Shown here piece by piece: positions 35,082 through 42,519 of a DNA stretch of 63,128 bases. Position 1 is the stretch's first letter, and each line of letters opens with the position of its first letter. The translations under genes were made by a program, and so were the position numbers. Below the pieces are notes generated by a model. That model did no database searches. It was given only the letters and a program-made list of their open reading frames with translations, and was not told where the DNA came from. The DNA comes from an uncultured Eggerthellaceae bacterium (GTDB lineage Bacteria; Actinomycetota; Coriobacteriia; Coriobacteriales; Eggerthellaceae), in the NCBI GenBank assembly GCA_905234785.1, contig CAJOIP010000028.1, positions 1 to 63,128 of the forward strand, written 5' to 3'.

Positions 35082-35702
35082 TTACAGCTGCAATTCCTGT
35101 CCGGGTTCGAGGATGATGCGACCTTCGGCCTGGAAGGCTTCGGCGCGCTCGCGGCTGAACAGCTGGGCGGGGTCGGAGGGGTCGTCCATGGGAACCAGGT
35201 GCACGGGAATGCTATGGCGCGCCGCGACCAGGCGGGCGCATTCGGACGCTTCGGCGACATCCATGTTGTAGAAGCCGTCGCCGGGGAACACCGCGTAGTC
35301 GAGCTGCATGTTCGCCAGCTTGCCGCTGCGCATGTCGTCGGTCGTGCTCGTGTCGCCCGACGCGTAGAACGTGCGCTCGTCGAGCGTCAGCACGAGCCCG
35401 ACGCATTCGTCGATGGAATGGTTCTTGTTGCACGCCTGAACGGGAACGATGGTGACGCCATGCGATTCGAACGCGCGGTACCCGTTCGCGCCGGCGATGA
35501 ACTGCTTCGAGCGCAGGACCTCGCAGCCGGGCGCGTGCGGCATCTTCTCCACCTGGTTGTGGTCGAAATGCTCGTGCGTCACCACAACGAGGTCGGCCGG
35601 CAGGTCGTACCCCTCGCCTGCGAACGGGTCGACGTACACCACCGTGCCGTCGTCGAGCACGAACCGGTACGACCCATGCCCCTGATACAGCATCTTCGCC
35701 AT
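35082..35702 (-). CDS. UlaG-like metallo-beta-lactamase-fold hydrolase
   Basis: Metal-dependent hydrolase of 206 residues. The MBL signature is VVTHEHFDHNQVEK, preceded by YQGHGSYRFVLDDGTVVYVDPF, which is typical of the UlaG/YtkL subgroup. Further ligands are in NHSIDECVG, YASGDTSTTDDM and PVHLVPMDD, where the last His would complete the site. The start has the strong ribosome binding site AGGAGG. It stands alone between two repeat-rich gaps. Substrate unknown. Confidence 0.87.
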   Translation of the reverse strand: MAKMLYQGHGSYRFVLDDGTVVYVDPFAGEGYDLPADLVVVTHEHFDHNQVEKMPHAPGCEVLRSKQFIAGANGYRAFESHGVTIVPVQACNKNHSIDECVGLVLTLDERTFYASGDTSTTDDMRSGKLANMQLDYAVFPGDGFYNMDVAEASECARLVAARHSIPVHLVPMDDPSDPAQLFSRERAEAFQAEGRIILEPGQELQL

Positions 35703-35741
35703 TGCGAACCTCCTCTGTCAAATGCTTAGCAATCCGCTTCG

Positions 35742-35915
35742 CGGAGATCCTTCGACTCCGCGCTTCGCGCTCCGCTCAGGATGACAACCAGGGCGGCGCT
35801 CTCTCGCTCCCTTAGGCCGACGACCCGAAAGGCGCTCTTTCGCTTCGCTCGGGATGACAAAAAGCGCAACTATCGTGTCATCCTGAGCGAAGGCCGAAGC
35901 CGAAGGATTCGGGCC
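35742..35915. repeat. Cluster of TGTCATCCTGAGCG-family repeats
   Basis: Inverted unit at 35742-35786 (GGAGATCCTTCGACTCC...CAGGATGACA), another at about 35826-35859 (CGCTCGGGATGACA), and a direct unit at 35875-35915 (TGTCATCCTGAGCGAAGG). Same family as 34852-35042 and 40423-40525. Nothing coding is visible here. Confidence 0.7.
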
Positions 35916-35927
35916 TAAGCCCGCTTA

Positions 35928-37340
35928 CTACATGCTGGAAAAGCGTTCGGGCGACACGGCGATGTCGGGGTCCTTCGCGTCGGGGGCCTCTTCCAGCTTC
36001 TCCTCGATCACGCCGGGGTTCAAGGCCTGCTTGGCCTCTTTCACGGCGCGCTTCTTCTGCTTCTTGGCAGCCTTCGCTTGCTGGCTGTTGCCGCCGGCAA
36101 GCCGCGCTTCCAGGCGGCCGACCAGGTTTGCCAGCGGAATGGTGAGCACCAGGTAGAAGATGGCGGCCACGATGTAGGGCGTGATGGAGCCGGTCGAGGC
36201 CACGATCGTCTTCGCGTACATGACGATTTCCATGACGCCGACGGCCGCGAGCAGCGACGTGTCCTTGTACAGCAGGATGAACTCGCTGGTCATGGTGGGC
36301 AGCACGCGGCGGATCGTCTGCGGAATGATGACGAACATCATCGTCTGCGCACCGGTCATGCCGAGCGAGCGCGACGCCTCGAACTGGCCCTTGCTAATGG
36401 ACTGGATGCCCGCGCGGAAAATCTCGCACTGGTACGCCGCCGAGTTCAGCGCCAGCACGATGACACCCAAGATGAACGGCGGAATCTGCACGCCGGCGAG
36501 CGGCAGGCCGAAGAACGCGATATAAATCTGCAGGAACACGGGCGTGCCGCGGACCACGTTGACGTACAGCGCGCCGATGCCGCGCAGGATCTTCAGCTTC
36601 GACATGCGCATGAACGAGAACGCCAGGCCAATGGGGATGGCCAGCGGAAACGCGATGAGCACGATGGCCAGCGCCATGAAGAAGCCATGCAGCACCACGG
36701 GGAAGCTGCTGACCAGGATGGGCGGGTTGAAGAACAGACGCAGGAACTTGTTGGAATTCCACGCCTGCACCCACGGCTGCTGTTCGAGGTACGACGCCAG
36801 CTGCTGCGTGGGCGACGTGACGGTCACGCCTACGTCGGGAATGTCGTCAATCGCCAGGATGGTGCCGTCCTCGAGCTCGTAGGTGCCCGTGATTTCCATA
36901 TCGCCGCCGGCCACGGGGAACACGACGCCGTACAGCTCGATGCGCAGGTAGCTGCCCGCCGCAGCAGGCTCTTCCAGCGTGCACACAGCCGCCTGGCCTT
37001 CGGCGGTGAACGTGCAGGCGGGGTTTTCGCGGGTCATGAGGTCGGCACCCGACAAAATGGTGAGCCGCGCGTCATCGACTTCGAACTCGGTGCCTTCAGG
37101 CAACGTCAGCGTAATGGCGCGCACCTTCTCGGTTTCGGCAGCCTGCCCTTCCCACGTGATGCGCGTTTCCACGCCGCCGAGCACGTCGCTTCCCGTGTCG
37201 GCGTTCGGGCGCGCCGTGCACTTCATGGTGTCGAGCGCGTACGCGACCTGCGAGAAGCTGCTTGCCGCCACGATGACTATCAGCAGCGCCGTCAGCATCA
37301 GGTCGATTGCCCGCGCGGCGCGTGAGTGTGCGAGGTTCAT
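35928..37340 (-). CDS. Polar amino acid ABC transporter permease with an added N-terminal extracytoplasmic domain
   Basis: A 470-residue permease. Residues 1-35 form a membrane segment or uncleaved signal. About 36-185 is a beta-rich outside domain with no recognised family (DTMKCTARPNADTGSD...TYELEDGTILAIDD). Residues 215-425 are a HisM/GlnP-type permease with the ATPase-coupling EAA loop QFEASRSLGMTGAQTMMFVIIPQ and the YVNVVRGTPVFLQIYIAF motif. A Lys-rich tail follows. Typical permeases of this class are about 220-300 residues. It lies 221 nt after the binding-protein gene; no ATPase gene is near. ATG 37340 follows AAGGACC. Confidence 0.88.
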   Translation of the reverse strand: MNLAHSRAARAIDLMLTALLIVIVAASSFSQVAYALDTMKCTARPNADTGSDVLGGVETRITWEGQAAETEKVRAITLTLPEGTEFEVDDARLTILSGADLMTRENPACTFTAEGQAAVCTLEEPAAAGSYLRIELYGVVFPVAGGDMEITGTYELEDGTILAIDDIPDVGVTVTSPTQQLASYLEQQPWVQAWNSNKFLRLFFNPPILVSSFPVVLHGFFMALAIVLIAFPLAIPIGLAFSFMRMSKLKILRGIGALYVNVVRGTPVFLQIYIAFFGLPLAGVQIPPFILGVIVLALNSAAYQCEIFRAGIQSISKGQFEASRSLGMTGAQTMMFVIIPQTIRRVLPTMTSEFILLYKDTSLLAAVGVMEIVMYAKTIVASTGSITPYIVAAIFYLVLTIPLANLVGRLEARLAGGNSQQAKAAKKQKKRAVKEAKQALNPGVIEEKLEEAPDAKDPDIAVSPERFSSM

Positions 37341-37510
37341 GTTGGTCCTTATCGTTTTCGAACAACGAACCTTCATTATAGGCGAATTGAACAGCAATGA
37401 AGATGATGCCGGCAAATCGCAGGGACGCGCTCCGTGCGTGCGTTTACCCCAGCTGACGGGCGCACGGAGTGCGCCCCTACGGTTTAATTGGAATTCACCC
37501 GCACATGAAA

Positions 37511-37536
37511 GAAGCCCCCGCTCATGCGAGGGCTTC
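37511..37536 (-). terminator. Terminator after the amino-acid-binding lipoprotein gene
   Basis: GAAGCCC (37511-37517) pairs with GGGCTTC (37530-37536); on the minus strand it is followed by TTTC. It lies about 25 nt past the stop codon and should reduce read-through into the permease gene. A second inverted repeat (GGGACGCGCTCCGTGCG with CGCACGGAGTGCGCCCC) lies near 37421-37475. Confidence 0.65.
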
Positions 37537-37561
37537 CGGGTTGCGGCGTTTTCGCGTGATG

Positions 37562-38425
37562 CTACATGTACTGCTGCAGCAGCTTGTCGAACGTGCCGTC
37601 GGCGGTCATCTCGGCCAGGGCGGCGTTGATGGCCTCGGTCAGGGCCTTGTTGTCCTGGCTGACGACGATGGCGTACTCCTCGCCGGTGGCGATGGACTTA
37701 ACGACAACGGCGTCCTGATAGGCGTCGGCGAGCATCTTCTCGACGACGGCCTTGTTGGTGCACACGGCGTTGGCCTGGCCGGACTGCATTGCGGCAAACG
37801 CGTCGGTGGAGTTGCCGTAGGCCTGAGCGGTGGCATTCGGGTAGTTCTCCTGGACGTACGCCTCGCCGGAGGTGCCGGACTGGACGGCGATGATGACGCC
37901 TTCCTTGTTCAACTCGTCGTCGGCGTTATCGGCCGTGATGGCGCCGTCCTTCATGGCGGCGATGGCCTGGTCGTCGATGTAGTACGTCTCGGTGAAGTCG
38001 ATCTCCTTGGCGCGGTCGGGGTCGACCGTGAAGCCGGAGATGCCCATGTCAGCCTGACCGCCCGCGGCAATAGCCGGGATGATGGCGTCGAACTGCAGGG
38101 TCTTGAACTCGACCTCGAGGCCGAGGCGCTGAGCGACTTCCTTGGCGATTTCGATGTCGAGGCCAACGTACTCGCCATTCTCGAGGTTCTCGAACGGCGG
38201 ATAGTCCGGCGACGTGGCAACGGTGAGCTTGCCCTCGGTCACGAGCGCGATTTCGCCGGCGGCAGCGCTGCTGGCGGAAGCGGAGGCGCTGCTGGCGCTT
38301 TCAGAAGCAGACGAGCTGCTGGCGGAAGCGCTGCTCGAGGAGCTGCCGGAAGAGCAGCCGACCAGGGCCAGCGCGGCGACCATGACGGCGAGCGCGGCCA
38401 AAACAAGATACTTCTTAGCCTTCAT
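37562..38425 (-). CDS. Amino acid ABC transporter substrate-binding lipoprotein
   Basis: Periplasmic-binding-protein-type receptor (SBP_bac_3 family) tethered to the membrane. The lipobox ends LVGC with Cys24, then about 35 residues almost all Ser/Ala/Glu. The binding domain starts GKLTVATSPDYPPFENLENGEYVGLDIEIAKEVAQRLG in family style (seen here as TVATSPDYPPFENL and VGLDIEIAKEVA) and includes ADMGISGFTVDPDRAKEIDF and the Arg/Asp amino-acid clamp. 287 residues. Neighbouring permease suggests one importer; the ligand (possibly Gln, Glu, Cys or a basic residue) is not defined. GGAAGGA lies before the ATG. Confidence 0.9.
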   Translation of the reverse strand: MKAKKYLVLAALAVMVAALALVGCSSGSSSSSASASSSSASESASSASASASSAAAGEIALVTEGKLTVATSPDYPPFENLENGEYVGLDIEIAKEVAQRLGLEVEFKTLQFDAIIPAIAAGGQADMGISGFTVDPDRAKEIDFTETYYIDDQAIAAMKDGAITADNADDELNKEGVIIAVQSGTSGEAYVQENYPNATAQAYGNSTDAFAAMQSGQANAVCTNKAVVEKMLADAYQDAVVVKSIATGEEYAIVVSQDNKALTEAINAALAEMTADGTFDKLLQQYM

Positions 38426-38559
38426 ATGATTCCTTCCCTAGCGGATTTCCTTCCCATGCGCGTTTTGCGCAGCGCTTACGATAGCGCAATTCATCAACGA
38501 TTGCGACGCATGAAGCCAAACATGCACTAATAATTAACGCGTTTGAGACCTGCAGGCAG

Positions 38560-39349
38560 TTATTTCCCAAGCTTGGAATGCTTCGATTGCCCAGCATCCA
38601 AGGCGTTGGCGAGCACCTGCATGCGCTCTTCCATGTCCTCGATGATCTTGCTGCATTCCTGGAGCTCGCCGGCGATGTCGAGCCCATGCGTTTCCGCGAC
38701 GGCCTTGTACTTCAGGTCGTGCTCGAGCGAGGCCCAGTAGTCCATGGCGATGGTGCGGATCTGCACTTCGACGGGCACCATTTCCTTGCTGTCCATGAAG
38801 TACACGGGAATGCGCACGATGACGTGCAGGCTGCGGTAGCCGTTGGGCTTGGGGTTCTCGATGTAGTTCTTCACGCGCACGATTTCCAGGTCGTCCTGGC
38901 TGCGCAGCAGGCCCATCAGGCGCTTCACGTCGTTTTTGTACGAGCAGATGACGCGCACGCCGGCGACGTCCATCAGGTACTCTTCCAGGTTGCCGATGGT
39001 TGGGTCCTTGCCGTAGCGCAGCAGCTTCTCGTAAATGCTGACCGGCGACTTGATGCGCGACTCGATGTGGTGAATGGGGTTGCGGTTGCGGCGCAGCGAC
39101 AGGTCGCGGTCGAGGATCTCGAAGCGCACGACCATCTGGCGCGTACTTCTGCAGGATGGCGTGCATCTCGCCGGTGAATTCCTCGTAGCGGTCGAGCGCG
39201 TCGGCGTCGAGCAGTAGCTCCTGCGTCGAGCCCTTCACAACCGTTTCGGCCGCCGGCACGATCTTCCACTGCGCTGTGCGGATCATGCCCGTCGGCGTGA
39301 CGCGCATCCCGCCATCCTGAACGTTGACCCCTTTGACTTCTGGCGCCAT
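38560..39349 (-). pseudogene. Small alarmone synthetase (RelA/SpoT domain), interrupted by a frameshift
   Basis: Predicted (p)ppGpp synthetase without hydrolase or ACT domains, about 262 residues after joining frames. The first frame (39349 to about 39143) covers MAPEVKGVNVQDGG to MHAILQKY. The second runs from about 39140 to the stop at 38560 and carries NRNPIHHIESRIKSPVSIYE, the synthetase core DVAGVRVICSYKNDV, the GTP-binding NPKPNGYRSLHVIV and VEVQIRTIAMDYWASLEHDL. One extra base in GTACGCGCCAG (about 39139-39146) explains the break: removing one G gives KYRQMVVRFEI. Sequence error or real inactivation. Upstream mazG ends 67 nt away, so they are likely co-transcribed. Confidence 0.83.
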
Positions 39350-39372
39350 CGCGCACCCTTTCCTTTCGCTAC

Positions 39373-39419
39373 TAGCCCAACAGCCCAATGGCCCAATGGG
39401 AGGCAGCCCCTTTGGGCTA
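39373..39419 (-). terminator. Hairpin overlapping the mazG stop codon
   Basis: TAGCCCAA (39373-39380) pairs with TTGGGCTA (39412-39419). The interior contains repeated GCCCAATGG blocks. The stem includes the mazG stop and lies before the alarmone-synthetase start; it could attenuate the downstream gene. Confidence 0.4.
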
Positions 39420-40295
39420 CTCGTGTTTCTTGGCGTTTTGCCAGTGAGTTTCCATTTCGTCGAGCGTCAGGTCGTCGACCGCACGCCCTTGCGCCCATGC
39501 CGCCTTTTCCACCTCGGCGAAGCGCCGGCGGAACTTCGCGTTGCTCGCGCGCAGCGCGGCCTCAGCGTCGATGCCCATCTTGCGCGCGACGTTGACCAGC
39601 GCGAACAGCAGGTCGCCGAACTCCATTTCGGCTGCGGCGATGCGCGGGTCGCGCTCGGTCGCACCCGATTCGGCGGGGTCGCTGGAAAGCACCTTGCCGT
39701 CGGGCGTCTTCGGCGCGGCAGCGTAAGCGGCCTCGAGCTCGGCGCGTTCCTCGGCGACCTTGTCCCACACGTCGTCGACCGTTTCCCACTCGAACCCGGC
39801 GGCAGCGGCCTTGCGCGAGATCTTCTGGCATTGCAGAAGCGCCGGGAAGTGCGTGGGCACGGCGTCGAGCAGGCCCTCGCGCGCGTCGCCCGCCTGCGCG
39901 TCGGCGGCGCCCTTCTCGGCCAGCTTCACCTGTTCCCACAGGTCGGCGACCTCGTTGGCGTTGTCGGCCCTCACGTCGCCGAACACGTGCGGGTGGCGGC
40001 GGATCATCTTCTCGTCGATCGCGGCGCACACGTCGTCGATGGTGAACTCGCCCGCATCGGCCGCAATCTGGCTGTGCAGCACGACCTGCAGCAGCACGTC
40101 GCCCAGCTCTTCGCGCAGGTGGTCGACGTTGTTCGCCTGAATGGCATCGACGGCCTCGTAGGCCTCTTCGATCATGTAGTCGCCGATGGAAGCATGCGTT
40201 TGCGCGCGGTTCCACGGGCACCCGCCGTCGGGCGAGCGCAGCGCGGCCACCGTGTTCACAAAGCTATCGAATGCCGGATGCTCGGCTTCGGCCAT
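39417..40295 (-). CDS. mazG: MazG nucleotide pyrophosphohydrolase
   Basis: All-alpha NTP pyrophosphatase that clears non-canonical or excess nucleotides. The 292-residue protein has the first MazG domain (about 10-125) with CPWNRAQTHASI, the metal-binding EEAYEAVDAI and EELGDVLLQVVLHS (E-x2-E ... E-x2-D). A second, partly degenerate repeat follows (about 170-285) with EFGDLLFALVNVARKMG and the conserved ALRASNAKFRRRF. ATG 40295 follows AAAGGAA; a GTG one codon upstream is equally possible. In E. coli MazG affects ppGpp levels, which makes the neighbouring alarmone synthetase notable. Confidence 0.93.
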   Translation of the reverse strand: MAEAEHPAFDSFVNTVAALRSPDGGCPWNRAQTHASIGDYMIEEAYEAVDAIQANNVDHLREELGDVLLQVVLHSQIAADAGEFTIDDVCAAIDEKMIRRHPHVFGDVRADNANEVADLWEQVKLAEKGAADAQAGDAREGLLDAVPTHFPALLQCQKISRKAAAAGFEWETVDDVWDKVAEERAELEAAYAAAPKTPDGKVLSSDPAESGATERDPRIAAAEMEFGDLLFALVNVARKMGIDAEAALRASNAKFRRRFAEVEKAAWAQGRAVDDLTLDEMETHWQNAKKHE

Positions 40296-40336
40296 CACCC
40301 GTTTCCTTTCACGTTGTTCGCATTCAGTATACCGCC

Positions 40337-40403
40337 ACCTGCCACGAGAGGGGGTCTCGCGGCAGATTCCTTACCTGCCACAAGACCCCCTCTCGTGGCA
40401 GGT
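40337..40403. repeat. 21-bp perfect inverted repeat upstream of mazG
   Basis: ACCTGCCACGAGAGGGGGTC plus T at 40337-40357 and its exact complement at 40383-40403, with a 25-nt loop. Part of the arm (CCTGCCAC) recurs as CAGGTGGCACAGGTGG nearby, suggesting local duplication. Confidence 0.7.
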
Positions 40404-40422
40404 AACGTCTCCGGCATTGCAG

Positions 40423-40525
40423 CGGGGGAGATCCCTCGCTGACGCTCGGGATGACAATATGGCAGGTGGCACAGGTGGCGGGTAGCAACGGGGGAGATCC
40501 CTCGCTGACGCTCGGGATGACAATG
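40423..40525. repeat. Two direct 35-bp repeats of the GGGATGACA family
   Basis: Identical units at 40423-40457 and 40491-40525, each beginning GGGGGAGATCCCTCGCTGAC and ending GGGATGACAAT. Related to the inverted unit at 35010-35042 (one base different in the middle). Confidence 0.75.
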
Positions 40526-40597
40526 CGAAACGGATGCCGGGTATCTGTTCCATGCCCAGCATCCGTTCTACGCCATTCGTTCCGTTATCTGTTCCAG

Positions 40598-40609
40598 TAT
40601 CATGGGGGC
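40598..40609 (+). promoter_or_regulatory. Leaderless-type promoter of the SpoU-type methyltransferase gene
   Basis: TATCAT (40598-40603), then GGGGGC, then the ATG at 40610. The G-run abuts the start codon and is too close to serve as a Shine-Dalgarno sequence. Confidence 0.38.
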
Positions 40610-41443
40610 ATGGGAATCGTGAGGGTGACATCGTTGGAAGACCCACGGCTCGACGCGTACGCGCGCCTGACCGACGTGCAGCTGCGCAGCCGCATCGAGC
40701 CGAGCCAGGCGGTGTTCATCGCGGAATCGGCCGAGGTCATCGGCCGCGCGCTCGACGGCGGCATGCAGCCGCTTTCGCTGCTGACGACCGAGCATCACCT
40801 GCCGCAGCTCGAACGCGTCTTCGAGAAGATGGAAGCCCGCGACCCGCAAGCGCCCGTATTCGTGGCGCCCGAGGAAGAGCTCGCCCAGCTGACGGGCTTC
40901 GAGCTGACGCGCGGCGCGTTGGCGGCGTTTCGGCGCCCGCCCGAGCGTCCGGCGGAAGAGGTCGTGCGCGACGCGCGCCTGGTCGCCGTGCTCGAGGACA
41001 TCCGCAACCACACGAACGTGGGCGCCATATTCCGCTCGGCCGCGGCCATCGGCGTCGACGCGGTGCTCGTCTCCCCCGCCTGCTACGACCCGCTGTACCG
41101 CCGCGCCGTGCGCGTTTCCATGGGAACCGTCTTCCAAGTGCCCTGGACCCGCATCGGCACGAACCCGCACGACTGGGCGTCCGAAGGCGTGCCGCTGCTG
41201 CACAGCCTCGGCTTCACGACGGCGGCCATGGCGCTTTCCGACGATTCCATCCCCCTCGACGACCCGCGCCTGAAAGCCTGCGGGAAGCTTGCGCTCGTGT
41301 TCGGGACGGAGGGCGACGGCCTCGCCGCCTCCACCATCTCGCAATGCGATTTCACCGTGCGCATTCCCATGCAGCACGGCGTCGATTCCCTGAACGTGGC
41401 CGCCAGCAGCGCCGTCGCGTTTTGGGAATTGCGCAGGAAATAG
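40610..41443 (+). CDS. SpoU/TrmH-family RNA 2'-O-methyltransferase
   Basis: SAM-dependent methylation of a ribose in tRNA or rRNA by a trefoil-knot enzyme. Residues 1-110 form the substrate-binding domain. Residues 118-277 form the SPOUT domain with NHTNVGAIFRSAAAIGVDAV (motif 1, catalytic Arg), VFGTEGDGL (motif 2) and IPMQHGVDSLNVAASSAVAF (motif 3). 277 residues. The ATG at 40610 fits both homology and the promoter. It is divergent from mazG. Which RNA is modified cannot be told. Confidence 0.92.
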   Translation: MGIVRVTSLEDPRLDAYARLTDVQLRSRIEPSQAVFIAESAEVIGRALDGGMQPLSLLTTEHHLPQLERVFEKMEARDPQAPVFVAPEEELAQLTGFELTRGALAAFRRPPERPAEEVVRDARLVAVLEDIRNHTNVGAIFRSAAAIGVDAVLVSPACYDPLYRRAVRVSMGTVFQVPWTRIGTNPHDWASEGVPLLHSLGFTTAAMALSDDSIPLDDPRLKACGKLALVFGTEGDGLAASTISQCDFTVRIPMQHGVDSLNVAASSAVAFWELRRK

Positions 41444-41612
41444 CCTCGTCTGAGCTGGCAAGAACTCATATATAGAAGCGTTGCGCGTCCGGACAAAGGG
41501 CGCAAGCTGAGCTGAACTGAAACGCGCGTTAGCAAGCGCACGCTGGCTAGAACATCAGGAACAGCTTCGCCAACACGAAGCCTATGACGCCGCAGGCGGG
41601 GAACGTGATGAC

Positions 41613-42323
41613 CTAGGCGAACACCATGCTTTTCGCCAGATCCCAGTTCACGCGGCGCACGCTCTTCTCGGCGCCGACGCCCATGATGGCGGCCGTCGAG
41701 CAATGCGAAGTGGAAACGGGCATGCCCGTCATGCAGGCCAGGATGTCTTGCACGACCAGGAAGATGCGGCTCGTCTTGCGGCGCGCCACGTTCAGGAACA
41801 GCGCGCGCACGCCCTTCACGGCGCCCCAGCCCAAGGCGAAGCCGGCCACAAGCGAGAACGCCATGCCGATGAGCACCTTCGCCCACTCGGCCGACACGAC
41901 GCCCGCCCACCCGTTCATGGCGATGGCGCCGCCGGTGATGCCCGCGATGAGCGCGTGCGATTTCGAGATGGGAATGCCGCGCCACCAGCAGAACACGCCC
42001 CACAGAATGACGCCGACCATGGCGGCGGTCAGCGCGTGCAGTGCCGCGCTCGTGCTGCCCGAGAAGCCGACCATCGCGAACATGGTATGCGCGACCGCCG
42101 TGGAAACGAACGAGAACAGCACCAGCCCGATGCAGTCGAAAATGGCAGCCAAAACCAGCGCGGTGTTGGGCTTGATGGAGCGCGTGGAGACGGCGACGGC
42201 CACCGCGTTGGGTGCGTCGGTGGCGCCCGAAACGGCCGTGACGCCGAACACGAGCACGAGAATGACAATCAGCGAGGGATCCGCTGCGGCGAGCTGCGCG
42301 ATGTTGGCAAGGCCCAAATCCAT
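41613..42323 (-). CDS. PiT-family inorganic phosphate transporter, ending at an in-frame amber 22 codons early
   Basis: Proton- or cation-coupled phosphate permease. The 236-residue reading has the N-terminal PiT signature GVTAVSGATDAPNAVAVAVSTRS near residue 27, seven or so hydrophobic segments, the repeat signature IPISKSHALIAGITGGAIA and the C-terminal MTGMPVSTSHCSTAAIMGVG. The frame stops at TAG (41613-41615) after SMVFA, yet continues in frame VITFPACGVIGFVLAKLFLM to a second TAG at 41547. Homologues have Trp at the first stop (FAWVITFPA), so a TGG-to-TAG change is likely. The last helix would be lost. A 17-bp palindrome (42325-42341) directly abuts the start codon. Confidence 0.85.
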   Translation of the reverse strand: MDLGLANIAQLAAADPSLIVILVLVFGVTAVSGATDAPNAVAVAVSTRSIKPNTALVLAAIFDCIGLVLFSFVSTAVAHTMFAMVGFSGSTSAALHALTAAMVGVILWGVFCWWRGIPISKSHALIAGITGGAIAMNGWAGVVSAEWAKVLIGMAFSLVAGFALGWGAVKGVRALFLNVARRKTSRIFLVVQDILACMTGMPVSTSHCSTAAIMGVGAEKSVRRVNWDLAKSMVFA

Positions 42324-42324
42324 A

Positions 42325-42341
42325 GCCTATTCAGAATAGGC
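42325..42341 (-). promoter_or_regulatory. 17-bp palindrome at the PiT start codon
   Basis: GCCTATTC, central base, GAATAGGC, one base upstream of the ATG. It includes TATTCT, a possible -10. No Shine-Dalgarno sequence. It could be an operator or a translation-blocking stem. Confidence 0.4.
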
Positions 42342-42519
42342 AATTCAAGTAGGCGTTAGCGCAGAATTTCACCAAAGCAAAATGTTCCGCGCTTTTCGAT
42401 AATGTGTCCATGAATGGTCGTTATGCACCTTGGTGTTTGGACATTGTCCCAGGGAAGATGTTCAAGTGCATGCATCGTGCTACCATACGGTCTCGTTGAA
42501 TGAACGGGAGGAACCACAC

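Larger units (their letters stand above)
40296..40609. other. Repeat-filled divergent region between mazG and the SpoU-type methyltransferase gene
   Basis: No gene supported. It holds a 21-bp perfect inverted repeat (40337-40357 with 40383-40403; arm begins ACCTGCCACGAGAGGGGG). It also has two direct copies of GGGGGAGATCCCTCGCTGAC + GCTCGGGATGACAAT (40423-40457 and 40491-40525), relatives of the 34-bp repeat family. The mazG promoter is not evident; the methyltransferase promoter is at the right edge. Confidence 0.65.
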
